Below are positions 18,491 to 27,302 of a DNA stretch of 64,000 nt, in pieces. The translations under genes were made by a program, and so were the position numbers. Source of the stretch: Paramylibacter kogurei (lineage in GTDB: Bacteria > Pseudomonadota > Alphaproteobacteria > Rhodobacterales > Rhodobacteraceae); contig NZ_MDGM01000015.1 of assembly GCF_002742285.1 (NCBI RefSeq), forward strand, positions 50,126 through 114,125, read 5' to 3'. Position 1 is the first letter of the stretch, and every line of letters begins with the position of its first letter. The notes beneath the pieces were generated by a model. It saw nothing but the letters and a program-made list of their open reading frames with translations. It had not been told where the DNA came from and searched no databases.

Positions 18491-18612
18491 GCATTCACGC
18501 CACTTTCACTGAACTGTTTCAAAAAAACGCTTGGAGTTTTTCCAAAGTCGTTGCATGATTCGTTTATCGGACAACGATCCGAGACACAGAAACAATCAGA
18601 AAGGAGGTGCCA

Positions 18613-18669
18613 ATGATTATTGGGAAAACAGAGCCGCTGGTGAAGGATACGAGCGAGGTGCATTTTTAG
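18613..18669 (+). CDS. 18-residue leader peptide or small protein upstream of arfB
   Basis: A short frame (MIIGKTEPLVKDTSEVHF) is preceded by AAAGGAGGTGCCA, an almost perfect complement of the 16S rRNA 3' end, with ideal spacing to the ATG. This is the strongest SD I saw in the window, which argues for real translation. The peptide has no run of one amino acid as in classical biosynthetic leaders. The V-K-D-T-S-E--F pattern faintly recalls the N-terminus of YbbN/thioredoxin proteins, so it might be a remnant of such a gene. The ORF sits inside an SD-sequestering stem and 71 bases before a terminator. Confidence 0.5.
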   Translation: MIIGKTEPLVKDTSEVHF

Positions 18670-18740
18670 GGGGCAGCCCTCCTACGAACACATCTGGCCT
18701 CAAAGCCTCCGGGTTTTGCTTGCCACCTCTAAATCTCGAG

Positions 18741-18772
18741 AAAAGCCTGCGTTCCTTGGCGCAGGCTTTTTT
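18741..18772 (+). terminator. Strong Rho-independent terminator directly before arfB
   Basis: AAAAGCCTGCG (18741-18751) and CGCAGGCTTTT (18760-18770) make a perfect 11-bp stem with an 8-base loop, running into TTTTTT. It closes the short-ORF transcript. Because arfB starts 18 bases later with no room for a separate promoter downstream of the T-run, transcription into arfB probably has to read through it or start within the leader. Confidence 0.92.
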
Positions 18773-18789
18773 GCATGTTAAACGGTATT

Positions 18790-19209
18790 ATGATCCGCAT
18801 TAATGACAACATAACCATCCAAGATTGGGAAATAAGCGAAAGTTTTCAACGCGCTTCTGGCCCAGGTGGACAGCATGTGAACAAAGTGTCCACCGCCGTA
18901 GAATTGCGGTTCGAAGCTGACAGATCACCAAATCTGCCCGCCCCCGTTAAAACCCGCCTGCGTAAATTGGCCGGACGAAAATGGACAAAGGATGGTGCGG
19001 TTATCATCACCGCAGATAAACACAGATCGCAAAAATTGAACCGCGAACTGGCACGTGAAAAACTGATCGAATTGATCACCGCCGCAATGCAGCGACCAAA
19101 ATTTCGCGTCAAAACCAAGCCCACCCGCGCATCACAACGCCGCCGCATGGATGCAAAAACACAGCGCGGACAAGTGAAATCATTGCGCGGAAAGGTCAAT
19201 CTGGATTGA
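18790..19209 (+). CDS. arfB: Alternative ribosome-rescue factor ArfB (peptidyl-tRNA hydrolase domain)
   Basis: 139 residues, matching the usual length. The catalytic loop SGPGGQHVNKVSTAVELRF near residue 23 contains the GGQ motif that triggers peptidyl-tRNA hydrolysis. The basic C-terminal tail (KPTRASQRRRMDAKTQRGQVKSLRGK) inserts into the empty mRNA channel of stalled ribosomes. ArfB rescues non-stop ribosomes independently of tmRNA. The ATG at 18790 gives the standard N-terminus; one five codons earlier (18775) is possible. Neither has a strong SD. The gene sits right behind a leader terminator. trhO, a tRNA-modifying enzyme, follows and may be co-transcribed. Confidence 0.95.
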   Translation: MIRINDNITIQDWEISESFQRASGPGGQHVNKVSTAVELRFEADRSPNLPAPVKTRLRKLAGRKWTKDGAVIITADKHRSQKLNRELAREKLIELITAAMQRPKFRVKTKPTRASQRRRMDAKTQRGQVKSLRGKVNLD

Positions 19210-19245
19210 TTGTGGGCACTGGACGAACCTCATGCACAGGCGTAT

Positions 19246-20160
19246 ATGGCGCGCATGACAAAAATCATCGTTGCCGCACTTTATCATTTTACCAAGTTTG
19301 CAGATCATAAATCGCTGCAAGCTCCGCTTCAGGCTGTTTGCAAATCAAACGGGGTAAAAGGTTCGCTTTTGCTTGCGTTTGAGGGTATCAACGGCACCAT
19401 CGCAGGATCGCGCACAGGCATCGATAATGTGCTGTCTGCCATCCGCGCCTTGCCCGGCTGCGCAGATTTCGAACACAAAGAAAGCTTTGCCAGCGAAATG
19501 CCGTTTAACCGCATGAAGGTGAAGCTGAAAAAAGAAATCGTCACAATGGGACAACCCAATGTTGACCCAACAGCGAATGTTGGAAACTACGTCGATGCGG
19601 CCGATTGGAATGATCTGATCACACGTGATGATGTTGTGGTGATTGATACGCGCAATGATTATGAGGTTGCGATTGGCACATTTGATGGTGCGATTGATCC
19701 AAAGACAAAATCATTCGGTGAATTCCCCGCCTGGTGGGAAGAAAACAAACAACGTTTTCACAATAAAAAGGTTGCGATGTTTTGCACAGGCGGTATTCGC
19801 TGTGAAAAATCCACCAATTATCTGCTCGGCGAAGGTGTCGAAGATGTTTATCACCTGAAAGGTGGCATTCTCAAATATCTTGAAGAAGTCCCCCAAGAAG
19901 ATAGCACTTGGGACGGCGAATGTTTCGTCTTCGATAGCCGCGTTTCGGTGAAACACGGGCTGGAAGAAGGCAAATACGATCTTTGCCATGCTTGTCGTAT
20001 GCCCCTTGCCCCCGAAGATTTCGCACGCCCCGAATTTGAAAAAGGTGTGAGCTGTCATCAATGTATTGATACCACCAGCGAAGAGCGTAAAACCAGATTT
20101 CGTGAGCGTCAAAAACAGGTTGAATTGGCCAAAACCCGTGGCAAACATCATATTGGTTAA
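19246..20160 (+). CDS. trhO: tRNA uridine(34) hydroxylase TrhO (rhodanese-domain)
   Basis: About 304 residues. An N-terminal acylphosphatase-like domain ([18 protein letters not shown]) is followed by a rhodanese domain with [16 protein letters not shown] and the active-site loop [16 protein letters not shown]. The C-terminal cysteine motifs CHACRMPL and VSCHQCID follow. TrhO forms 5-hydroxyuridine at tRNA position 34 using O2. The start is taken at 19246 (AGG 5 bases upstream); ATG at 19255 is an alternative. It probably shares a transcript with arfB, linking two translation-quality functions. Confidence 0.94.
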   Translation: MARMTKIIVAALYHFTKFADHKSLQAPLQAVCKSNGVKGSLLLAFEGINGTIAGSRTGIDNVLSAIRALPGCADFEHKESFASEMPFNRMKVKLKKEIVTMGQPNVDPTANVGNYVDAADWNDLITRDDVVVIDTRNDYEVAIGTFDGAIDPKTKSFGEFPAWWEENKQRFHNKKVAMFCTGGIRCEKSTNYLLGEGVEDVYHLKGGILKYLEEVPQEDSTWDGECFVFDSRVSVKHGLEEGKYDLCHACRMPLAPEDFARPEFEKGVSCHQCIDTTSEERKTRFRERQKQVELAKTRGKHHIG

Positions 20161-20211
20161 CGCCGCAAAATTGCGCTAGACCATAACAAGGGATGCTGAT
20201 AGCGCTGCGCT

Positions 20212-20967
20212 ATGAGCGATCCAACAATCACAATTCTTTTGATCTTGTTTGCAGTTGCATTTTTTGCAGGCGCAATTGATGCAATTGCTGGGGGCGGTGG
20301 ATTGATCACGGTTCCCGCGTTGTTACTCGCGGGTGTTTCACCAATTCAGGCGATTGCGACAAACAAATTTCAAGGCTTGTTTGGAACGGGAACAGCCGCA
20401 ATTACTTTTTTGAAAAAGGGCCATTTGGATATTCGCAAAGAGTGGCCTATTGCATTGTTGTGTTTTGTGCTGTCTTTCATTGGTGCCTATGTCGCATCAT
20501 ATGTTTCCAGTGAAGTATTGGAAATCGTACTGCCCGTGGTTTTGATCAGCATTGCAATTTATTTCGCTATCCAGCCAAAACTGGACGATCAATCCAAAAA
20601 ATCCTTGCTACCAATCGGATTGGTTAGCGTTGCAATTCTCCCACTTGTTGGATTTTACGATGGGATATTTGGCCCAGGTGCAGGGAGTTTTTATATGCTT
20701 GTGCTTGTCGCACTTGGTGGGCATGGCGTGTTAAGCGCCACAGCCAAAACAAAATTGTTTAATTTTGCGTCTAACCTTGGTGGGTTTGTAAGCTTTGTTT
20801 TTCTGGGTGTAATTTCGTGGAAAATTGGGGTGGTCATGGCATGTGGACAAATTTTGGGTGCGCGTGTTGGTGCAAACTTGGCGATTAGCAAGGGCAACAC
20901 AATTATAAAACCCATGCTCGTGACCATTTGTGTTGCATTGGCGCTAAAGCTTTTGTTCTGGAGTTAG
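20212..20967 (+). CDS. TauE/SafE-family sulfite/organosulfonate permease
   Basis: 251 residues with about eight membrane helices and the family signatures GAIDAIAGGGGLITVPALLLAG near residue 17 and GFYDGIFGPGAGSFYMLVLVALGG in the second repeat. TauE/SafE proteins export sulfite or sulfoacetate or import related anions. The substrate is not readable here. The SD is weak. The last 24 bases overlap the 3' end of the convergent hybrid kinase gene. Confidence 0.92.
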   Translation: MSDPTITILLILFAVAFFAGAIDAIAGGGGLITVPALLLAGVSPIQAIATNKFQGLFGTGTAAITFLKKGHLDIRKEWPIALLCFVLSFIGAYVASYVSSEVLEIVLPVVLISIAIYFAIQPKLDDQSKKSLLPIGLVSVAILPLVGFYDGIFGPGAGSFYMLVLVALGGHGVLSATAKTKLFNFASNLGGFVSFVFLGVISWKIGVVMACGQILGARVGANLAISKGNTIIKPMLVTICVALALKLLFWS

Positions 20968-23052
20968 CATGGGCGCAAAGCGTTCCAATAATTCAAACAC
21001 CATTTTTTTCTTTAGCGGTTTTGCCAAATAATCATCCATACCCGCGGCAATAAATCGATCCCGATCACCTGCCATTGCATGTGCCGTTAAGGCGATAATG
21101 GGTGTTGGCGGCATTTTGTTTCGTTTTTCAATCCGTCGAATTTCTTGGGTTGCTTCCACTCCATCACATTCCGGCATTGATATATCCATAAAAATAATTC
21201 TGGGTTTCGTGATTTGAAACTGTTCAATTGCGTCAAATCCATCACGACAGGTCGTTAAATTCAACTTCAACGCCTTGGTCATCTGGCGAAACACCAATTG
21301 GTTGGTTTTGTTATCTTCCGCCAACAGGACGGGTAAATTTTCCAAATTTTGAATAGACGATGAACCAACCACCAATGTTTGTTTTGTTTTTACCGATGTG
21401 TCAAACACACAGTTCAGCGATTTATAAAGTTCGTTGCGCAAAGATGGGCGTTGCAATATCGCCGTAATACATTCGGTATTCACCTGCGAAGGCTTTAAAT
21501 TGCGCAGATCCGAGCTCAGCATAAAAATCGGGCCGCTGAATCCAAGATCGCGCAGTTGAATTGCCAAATGCTCACCCGTTTTTTCTGGCATTTGGTGATC
21601 TGTAATAACCATATCGCACGGCATGCCCGCTTTGAACGCATCGACGGCCTGATCCACATTTGAAAATTCATGCGAATGCAAATTCATCGCGCCCAATTGT
21701 TTTTTCAAAATGGTGCGATTTTGTTCCAAATCGTCAACAATCATGACATCCTGAATTTCCGTTGGTGCGGTAGGTTGGCGGTATATTTCGTTTTCTTGTG
21801 AAACAAGATCAATTTTAAAACCAAAAACGGATCCCTTTCCCGCCTCAGAATCAAGCCACATTACACCGCCCATCTTTTCAACCAATTTCTTGCTAATGGC
21901 CAATCCCAATCCGGTGCCCTCTAATTTGCGATTTTCAATGTGATCAACTTGTTTAAATTCACTAAACACATGTTCCTGCTTTTCTTCAGGTATACCAATA
22001 CCCGTATCTTCGACCGCTATGTGGATTTTGTAATCGGTATCATTTTGCGTCACGCCCACAACACGGATCAACACATATCCAAACTGTGTGAATTTTATGG
22101 CGTTGCTAATCAAATTCAACAAAACCTGTCGAATGCGCCCGACATCACCAACGAATCCCGTCGGCAAAAACATGTCGTAATCCAGTAGTAGATCGAGATT
22201 TTTATCGCTCGCTTTGCTTTGCAGCAATCGGACACAATCCAGAACCATTTCTTCCAGATTAAAGGGTTCTGGAAACAGTTCCATTTGCCCGGCTTCAATC
22301 TTGGAATAATCCAAAATGTCATTAATGATTGTCAGCAATGCTTCACCAGAATTTTTGATCGTATTCGCAAACAGCAATTGTTCGTCGTCAAGTTTTGTTT
22401 CAACCAATAATTCCGCCATCCCAATTACGCCATTCATTGGTGTACGAATTTCGTGACTCATATTGGCCAAAAATGCCGATTTTACACGGCTAGCATGATC
22501 TGCATTCTCTCGCGCCTTTTGCAATTCAATAGAGCGCAGTTTTTCGGATGTGATATCAACCCGATATGTAACGCTATCGCCATATTTTGTTTTGCGATTT
22601 GTAACGCGATACCATTTTCCATCGGTTGTTTGTAACGTGCTTTCACCAAATTCGGCAGATCGCCATTGTGGCGCTGTTTGTGCAAACCATTCTTTGGCAG
22701 ACTTCCCATTGAAATCAAGCAATCCAACCGCTGCGACTTTCTCCAAAATTTGCAATCGTGACATACCAATTTCAAGCACAAGCCGTTGATCATCAATGGG
22801 GTCTAAATACGCCTTGTTTGCCGCCACCAATATGTCATCTTTATCAAACAGCGCCATCGCATCAGGTGCCGCCATCATCGCCGAAAGAATACGATCTGTA
22901 AGTTGGCGTTTTTCAGCGTTTTTGATTTCAACCTGACGCCGATATTCCGCCAACGCGTTTTCGGCGGACATGCGCGCGGCACGTTCTTGTTTCAGCTGCT
23001 GTTCAAGAAATGCAATATTTGTCAAAACTAGTCCTGCTTGGTGGTCTTGCAA
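20944..23052 (-). CDS. Hybrid sensor histidine kinase (coiled coil, PAS, kinase, two receiver domains)
   Basis: 702 residues with no membrane segment, so a cytoplasmic sensor. An N-terminal coiled coil (about 10-50) and a PAS-like domain (about 55-170) precede the H-box NMSHEIRTPMNGVIGMAE near residue 197. The ATPase domain has VLLNLISNAIKFT, DTGIGI and GTGLGLAISKKLVEKMGG. Two receiver domains follow. The first has the DD pair and the phospho-Asp in ITDHQMP but shows RP where the conserved Lys-Pro should be (LQRPSLR), so it may be degenerate. The second (LLAEDNKTNQ, MDISMPECDG, LAKPLKK) is complete. The start is a TTG at 23052 with AGG upstream. No HPt domain or partner regulator is adjacent. 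Confidence 0.9.
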   Translation of the reverse strand: MQDHQAGLVLTNIAFLEQQLKQERAARMSAENALAEYRRQVEIKNAEKRQLTDRILSAMMAAPDAMALFDKDDILVAANKAYLDPIDDQRLVLEIGMSRLQILEKVAAVGLLDFNGKSAKEWFAQTAPQWRSAEFGESTLQTTDGKWYRVTNRKTKYGDSVTYRVDITSEKLRSIELQKARENADHASRVKSAFLANMSHEIRTPMNGVIGMAELLVETKLDDEQLLFANTIKNSGEALLTIINDILDYSKIEAGQMELFPEPFNLEEMVLDCVRLLQSKASDKNLDLLLDYDMFLPTGFVGDVGRIRQVLLNLISNAIKFTQFGYVLIRVVGVTQNDTDYKIHIAVEDTGIGIPEEKQEHVFSEFKQVDHIENRKLEGTGLGLAISKKLVEKMGGVMWLDSEAGKGSVFGFKIDLVSQENEIYRQPTAPTEIQDVMIVDDLEQNRTILKKQLGAMNLHSHEFSNVDQAVDAFKAGMPCDMVITDHQMPEKTGEHLAIQLRDLGFSGPIFMLSSDLRNLKPSQVNTECITAILQRPSLRNELYKSLNCVFDTSVKTKQTLVVGSSSIQNLENLPVLLAEDNKTNQLVFRQMTKALKLNLTTCRDGFDAIEQFQITKPRIIFMDISMPECDGVEATQEIRRIEKRNKMPPTPIIALTAHAMAGDRDRFIAAGMDDYLAKPLKKKMVFELLERFAPMLTPEQKL

Positions 23053-23119
23053 TAGACCTAAGCCAAGAAAATTAGCCTTGCGTTAATTGCGCAAATTTAA
23101 TCGATAAAATTGAATCAAT

Positions 23120-24373
23120 TCAGACACGAACCGCTTGTCGCAACTTGAGTGGGATTTCTTTGACTGGAATGTGGACCAAGGCGCTAAATGCACCCACACC
23201 GACGCCAACCCACCAAACAGTGTTGTAAGTGCCGTAAATATCATAAAGCTGACCACCCAGCCAAACACCCAGAAACGATCCCAATTGATGGCTAAAAAAC
23301 ACTAGCCCGTAAAGCGTGCCCATGTAACGCAAACCGTAAATATAACCAACCAAACCCGAGGTCAGCGGTACCGTTGCCAGCCATAACAATCCCATTGAAA
23401 AACTAAACAAAAGAACCGTTACAGGGGTCATTGGAAACAGGATAAATGCCGCCGCAACAACGGTACGTGCCACGTAAATCCACATGAGCAGATTTTTCTT
23501 TTTATATCGTTTGCCAAAATAGCCTGCTGCGATTGTACCGATAATATTTGCCGCACCAATCACAGCGATTGCCAAGGCGCCAAGTGCGCTTGTGGTGCCA
23601 ACGCCAATACTTGCCAGCAAACCATCGGCGGCAATCGGTCCACACATTTCGGTCACAAAAGCAGGAAAATGTGCGGTAACAAAAGCAAGCTGAAACCCAC
23701 AAGAAAAGAACCCTATAAAAATCAACGTAAAGCTTGGATCAGACAGTGCCTTTTTCAATATTTCGCCAAGCGTTTCATCCAATTCATCGCGTTTAATCGG
23801 CTGATCTGTTTTTAAAAACGGTAACAACAAAACCGAGGCCATGATCACGCCAGCAAAAACCAAAAACACTGACGACCAATTCATATATGTCAGCAAATAT
23901 TCTGCCGCGGGTGGGCCGATGATTTGCCCCACAGATCCCACTGCCGTGGCGATACCCATCGCCATTGATCTGTTTTCATCCGATGCTGCGCGTCCAACGA
24001 TTGCCAGGATCACACCAAATCCCATACCCGCAACGCCAAAGCCAACAAATAGCGAGAGCATTTGATGCCCCGCAGGTGTGATTGCAAAGCTCGATGCAAC
24101 CAAGCCAAAGACATAGCATAAAATGCCAATGAAAATTGCCTTTCGGTCGCCCAGCTTTTCTGCGATCGCACCAAAAATCGGCTGACCAAATCCCCACGCT
24201 AGATTTTGAAACGCAATCGCAAGTGAAAATTCGGATCGCAGCCATGAAAATTCTTGGGCAATTGGAATTTGAAACACACCAAAAGACGCGCGCACCGCAA
24301 AGCCCAGCATCAATATCAGTGAGCTGGCGATCAATACTGGTGTGAATAAATTTTGCTTTTGGGTAGTTTCCAT
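23120..24373 (-). CDS. MFS transporter
   Basis: 417 residues, twelve predicted membrane helices. The loop-2 motif GAIAEKLGDRKAIFIG near residue 88 matches the MFS signature. It resembles monocarboxylate/oxalate-formate antiporter-like MFS members by its FGVFQIPIAQEFSW start. Substrate unknown. It is followed at 67 bases by the hybrid kinase on the same strand, so the kinase may sense something related (inference). Divergent from zapE; no SD is evident. Confidence 0.88.
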   Translation of the reverse strand: METTQKQNLFTPVLIASSLILMLGFAVRASFGVFQIPIAQEFSWLRSEFSLAIAFQNLAWGFGQPIFGAIAEKLGDRKAIFIGILCYVFGLVASSFAITPAGHQMLSLFVGFGVAGMGFGVILAIVGRAASDENRSMAMGIATAVGSVGQIIGPPAAEYLLTYMNWSSVFLVFAGVIMASVLLLPFLKTDQPIKRDELDETLGEILKKALSDPSFTLIFIGFFSCGFQLAFVTAHFPAFVTEMCGPIAADGLLASIGVGTTSALGALAIAVIGAANIIGTIAAGYFGKRYKKKNLLMWIYVARTVVAAAFILFPMTPVTVLLFSFSMGLLWLATVPLTSGLVGYIYGLRYMGTLYGLVFFSHQLGSFLGVWLGGQLYDIYGTYNTVWWVGVGVGAFSALVHIPVKEIPLKLRQAVRV

Positions 24374-24436
24374 TGTGACACGATGCGCAAGTTGTTATCT
24401 GAGGTCAAAGAGATTTTTGTAAGGGTTACAATTTTC

Positions 24437-25513
24437 ATGACGCCAATTGCAACATATGATCAACGTGTGGAGTCTGGTGAATTAACCGATGATACCGCAC
24501 AACGCCAAGCACTTGTTGCGCTTCAAAATCTGCATGAACAGCTTGTTGATTATAAACCCAAATCAAAATGGTTACTGTCAGGTTTGTTTGGCGTCGCACC
24601 ACCGCGTCCAAAAGGATTGTATATGTATGGCGGTGTGGGGCGTGGGAAATCCATGTTGATGGATTTGTTTTTCGATACCGCTCCAATCAAACGTAAACGC
24701 CGCGTTCATTTCCACGCATTCATGCAAGAAATCCAAGACAGCCTGCACGCTGTGCGCAAAACAGGTGTTGAGGATGCAATTAAACCCGTGGCACAAAAAA
24801 TTATCGCGGATGCTTCGTTGCTCTGTTTTGATGAGATGCAAATCACCGATATCGCTGATGCGATGATTGTGGGGCGTTTGTTTGAACACCTGTTCGAAGC
24901 GGGCGTGATTGTTGTAACCACATCCAATCGTCATCCAACTGATCTGTATAAAAATGGATTGAACCGACAACTGTTTGTGCCGTTTATTGATCTGATCCAA
25001 GATTACTTGTTGCTGCATAATCTGGACAGTGAAACCGATCATCGTCAAAATCGGTTAGCCAAGGAACAACTTTATTTTACTCCGCATAATGATGCTGCTC
25101 AAAAACAGATCGACACGCTTTGGGCTGATCTATCAGGCGGGCATTCCACCCCATTGGTTTTGAAACGAAAGGGCCGTGAAATCACATTGCCGTTTCACAA
25201 TAACAGCACTGCAATGGCAAGCTTTGATGAACTTTGTGGCAAACCGCTTGGACCAGGGGATTATTTGGAAATTGCGAAATCGGTCAAACTTTTGATTGTT
25301 ACCAACATCCCCGCGTTATCGTCTGCCAAAAATAACGAAGCAAAACGTTTCGTCACGCTGATCGATGCGCTTTATGAGGCGAAAACAAAACTGATCGCAT
25401 CCGCGGCAACCGAACCAGAACAGCTATACACCACAGGGCGCGGCGCGTTTGAATTTGAACGCACCGCCAGCCGTTTGCGAGAAATGCAATCTGCCGATTG
25501 GGGTAATAATTAA
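24437..25513 (+). CDS. zapE: Cell division protein ZapE (AFG1-like ATPase)
   Basis: 358 residues. Walker A in YMYGGVGRGKSMLMDLFFD near residue 59, Walker B LLCFDEMQITDIADAMIVGRLFE, sensor VVTTSNRHPTDLYKNGLNRQLF, and the C-terminal TGRGAFEFERTASRLREMQS are all family features. ZapE is an FtsZ-associated ATPase needed under stress; mitochondrial AFG1 is its homologue. The chosen ATG gives MTPIATYDQRV; the frame from 24353 overlaps the divergent MFS start. It ends in TTAA shared with mltB on the other strand. Confidence 0.94.
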   Translation: MTPIATYDQRVESGELTDDTAQRQALVALQNLHEQLVDYKPKSKWLLSGLFGVAPPRPKGLYMYGGVGRGKSMLMDLFFDTAPIKRKRRVHFHAFMQEIQDSLHAVRKTGVEDAIKPVAQKIIADASLLCFDEMQITDIADAMIVGRLFEHLFEAGVIVVTTSNRHPTDLYKNGLNRQLFVPFIDLIQDYLLLHNLDSETDHRQNRLAKEQLYFTPHNDAAQKQIDTLWADLSGGHSTPLVLKRKGREITLPFHNNSTAMASFDELCGKPLGPGDYLEIAKSVKLLIVTNIPALSSAKNNEAKRFVTLIDALYEAKTKLIASAATEPEQLYTTGRGAFEFERTASRLREMQSADWGNN

Positions 25514-26760
25514 CGCGTGCGTTTGCGCAGCAAATTCAACAAATCTTGGTTTGCTTTGCCATCGGGTACCATTCCCAATGAACGTTGAAACGCGCTAACC
25601 GCATCGATGGTGTTTGGACCAAGAATTCCATCGGCATCCCCAACATCGAACCCCGCTTTGTTCAGTCGTTCCTGAACCTCGATCTTTTGCGCAAGCTTTA
25701 ACGCCCCTGGCCCACGCGGCCATTCACGTGCGAATTCACCGCCACCCACAATTTTATCCGCCAAATGCCCCACCGCCATCGCATAGGAATTGGCATTGTT
25801 GTATCGTTTGATCACACCAAAGTTTTTGAACACAACAAACGCAGGCCCATCCGCGCCCGCTGGTAAAAATATCGACCCTTCGCCATGATTTGGGATGCGA
25901 CCACCATTGACCAGCCGGACACCAAGTTCGCCCCAGCGTGCGGGCGTTGCCTTCACCTTTAAGCTCGCATTGCCATAATTAAACCCAGAGGGTAATATTA
26001 CCTCTAACCCCCATGGTTGGCCTTTGACCCAGCCAAATTTTTTCAGATAATTCGCGGTGGAGGCAAGCGCATCCGATGGGTTTCGCGGATCCCAGACATT
26101 GCGTTTACCATCACCTGTGAAATCTTGCGCATAGGCTTGATAACTGGTTGGAATAAACTGCGTATGGCCCATCGCACCTGCCCATGAACCATTCATACGT
26201 TTGGGTGTAATATCCCCGCGTTGAATAATGCGCAGCGCTTCAAGCAATTGCGTTTCACCAAATTTTTGACGTCGCCCTTCATAAGCAAGGGTTGCAAGGG
26301 CTTCGACGATGTTAATGTCACCCATGTTTTCACCATAGGATGACTCCAGCCCCCAAATCGCAACAACTACTTCTGCATCAACGCCGTAACGGGCTTCGAT
26401 CTTTTTCAACGTGTTGCGTTCGGATTTAAATTTCTTTTGACCATTGGACACGCGTTTTGGGGATGTCGCGGTATCAAGGTAATCCCAAATCTGGCGCGAA
26501 AATTCTGCCTGTTTGCGATCATAACCGATTACGGTTTGGTTTAATTTCACACCGCGAAATGCGCGGTCATATGTTTTTGCGGACACGCCTTTGGTCAATG
26601 CCTTGGCGCGAAAGGATTTTACCCACCGCTCAAATCCCGCCTGTGTTTGCGCCACAACGATATTTTCCTGTGAATTGAATCGATCGTCTGATTCCGCCCA
26701 ACCGATATTCGGAATTGCCATTATCAATGCGGCTGCACCACTTAAAATCACCTGTTTCAT
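25510..26760 (-). CDS. Lytic murein transglycosylase, MltB type, with peptidoglycan-binding domain
   Basis: 416 residues with a signal peptide (MKQVILSGAAALIMAIPNIGWA) and no lipobox cysteine. The catalytic Glu lies in VVAIWGLESSYGENMG and the family block GAMGHTQFIPTSYQAYA follows. The C-terminal 60 residues are a PG_binding_1 domain (VQERLNKAGFDVGDADGILGPNTIDAVSAFQRSLG). It cuts peptidoglycan glycan strands in the periplasm. GGAG lies 6 bases before the ATG. This is the second transglycosylase in the window besides slt. Confidence 0.93.
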   Translation of the reverse strand: MKQVILSGAAALIMAIPNIGWAESDDRFNSQENIVVAQTQAGFERWVKSFRAKALTKGVSAKTYDRAFRGVKLNQTVIGYDRKQAEFSRQIWDYLDTATSPKRVSNGQKKFKSERNTLKKIEARYGVDAEVVVAIWGLESSYGENMGDINIVEALATLAYEGRRQKFGETQLLEALRIIQRGDITPKRMNGSWAGAMGHTQFIPTSYQAYAQDFTGDGKRNVWDPRNPSDALASTANYLKKFGWVKGQPWGLEVILPSGFNYGNASLKVKATPARWGELGVRLVNGGRIPNHGEGSIFLPAGADGPAFVVFKNFGVIKRYNNANSYAMAVGHLADKIVGGGEFAREWPRGPGALKLAQKIEVQERLNKAGFDVGDADGILGPNTIDAVSAFQRSLGMVPDGKANQDLLNLLRKRTR

Positions 26761-26900
26761 CAAAATCTCCTGCTCGGGATTTGTTATTTTTTTATCAGTC
26801 TAGCGATTCTTGCACCAAGACCAAAGCGCAAAAATATAATGTTTGATCACATTGCGAATAGTTGCTTATGCTGTTTGCCTATGTATCAGTCGTGCGAAAA

Positions 26901-27302
26901 ATGATGAAATATCCGTTTTCAGATCCTCAAATCGAACAGATTTTTGCCGATTTTCCAAGCGATTCACGGCTTCATTTAATTGAATTGCGCCAATTGATTT
27001 TTTCCACAGGCGCAACGCTTTCACACGTTTCCAAAATCGATGAATGTTTACGTTGGGGACAACCATCTTATGTTTCGCCTATTGGAACCGCGCTGCGACT
27101 TGGGGTGCCCAAGTCGGGTGGGTTTGGAATATTTGCCCATTGTCAAAGCAATGTCATTTCAAATTTTGCACAGACCTTTGGCACTGACTTTCGCTTTGAC
27201 GGCAATCGTGGTGTGTTGTTTGAAACGCGCGAAGATATTCAACCAGACAAGCTTTGCTTGCTGATTAAACATGCGCTGACATATAAATTAAATCGAAATT
27301 AA
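26901..27302 (+). CDS. DUF1801 domain protein
   Basis: About 133 residues of the DUF1801/YdhG-like fold, recognised by IDECLRWGQPSYV near the middle and the C-terminal LCLLIKHALTYK. These small alpha/beta proteins are widespread and mostly uncharacterised. The start is uncertain: ATG at 26901 (or 26904) fits the family best, there is no SD, and the open frame reaches back to 26862. The stop shares TTAA with the convergent rnr gene. Confidence 0.75.
   Translation: MMKYPFSDPQIEQIFADFPSDSRLHLIELRQLIFSTGATLSHVSKIDECLRWGQPSYVSPIGTALRLGVPKSGGFGIFAHCQSNVISNFAQTFGTDFRFDGNRGVLFETREDIQPDKLCLLIKHALTYKLNRN

Larger units (their letters stand above)
18602..18772 (+). ncRNA. Structured leader (sORF, SD-sequestering stems, terminator) upstream of arfB
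   Basis: No known RNA family was recognised. The SD block AGGAGGTGCC (18602-18611) can pair with GGCAGCCCTCCT (18672-18683), with only a 2-base bulge, enclosing the whole 18-codon ORF. A competing partner is CACCTC (18724-18729), which can cover GAGGTG (18604-18609). A separate hairpin CAAAGCC/GGTTTTG lies at 18701-18718, and a strong terminator closes the unit at 18741-18772, 18 bases before the arfB start. This looks like an attenuator or a small dual-function RNA. The pairings are read by eye; no folding energy was computed. Confidence 0.5.

Noticed and set aside
18661..18672. TTTTTAGGG at the end of the 18-codon ORF as a -1 frameshift slippery site
   Set aside because: In the ORF's own frame the heptamer does not have the X XXY YYZ phase, so canonical slippage is not expected.
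18531..18803. 90-codon plus-strand frame spanning the arfB leader
   Set aside because: It runs straight through the intrinsic terminator into the arfB start and has no SD; the strong SD at 18601 fits the 18-codon ORF in another frame.
26843..26860. TTGATCACATTGCG as an FNR box upstream of DUF1801
   Set aside because: The second half-site (ATCAA) is missing.
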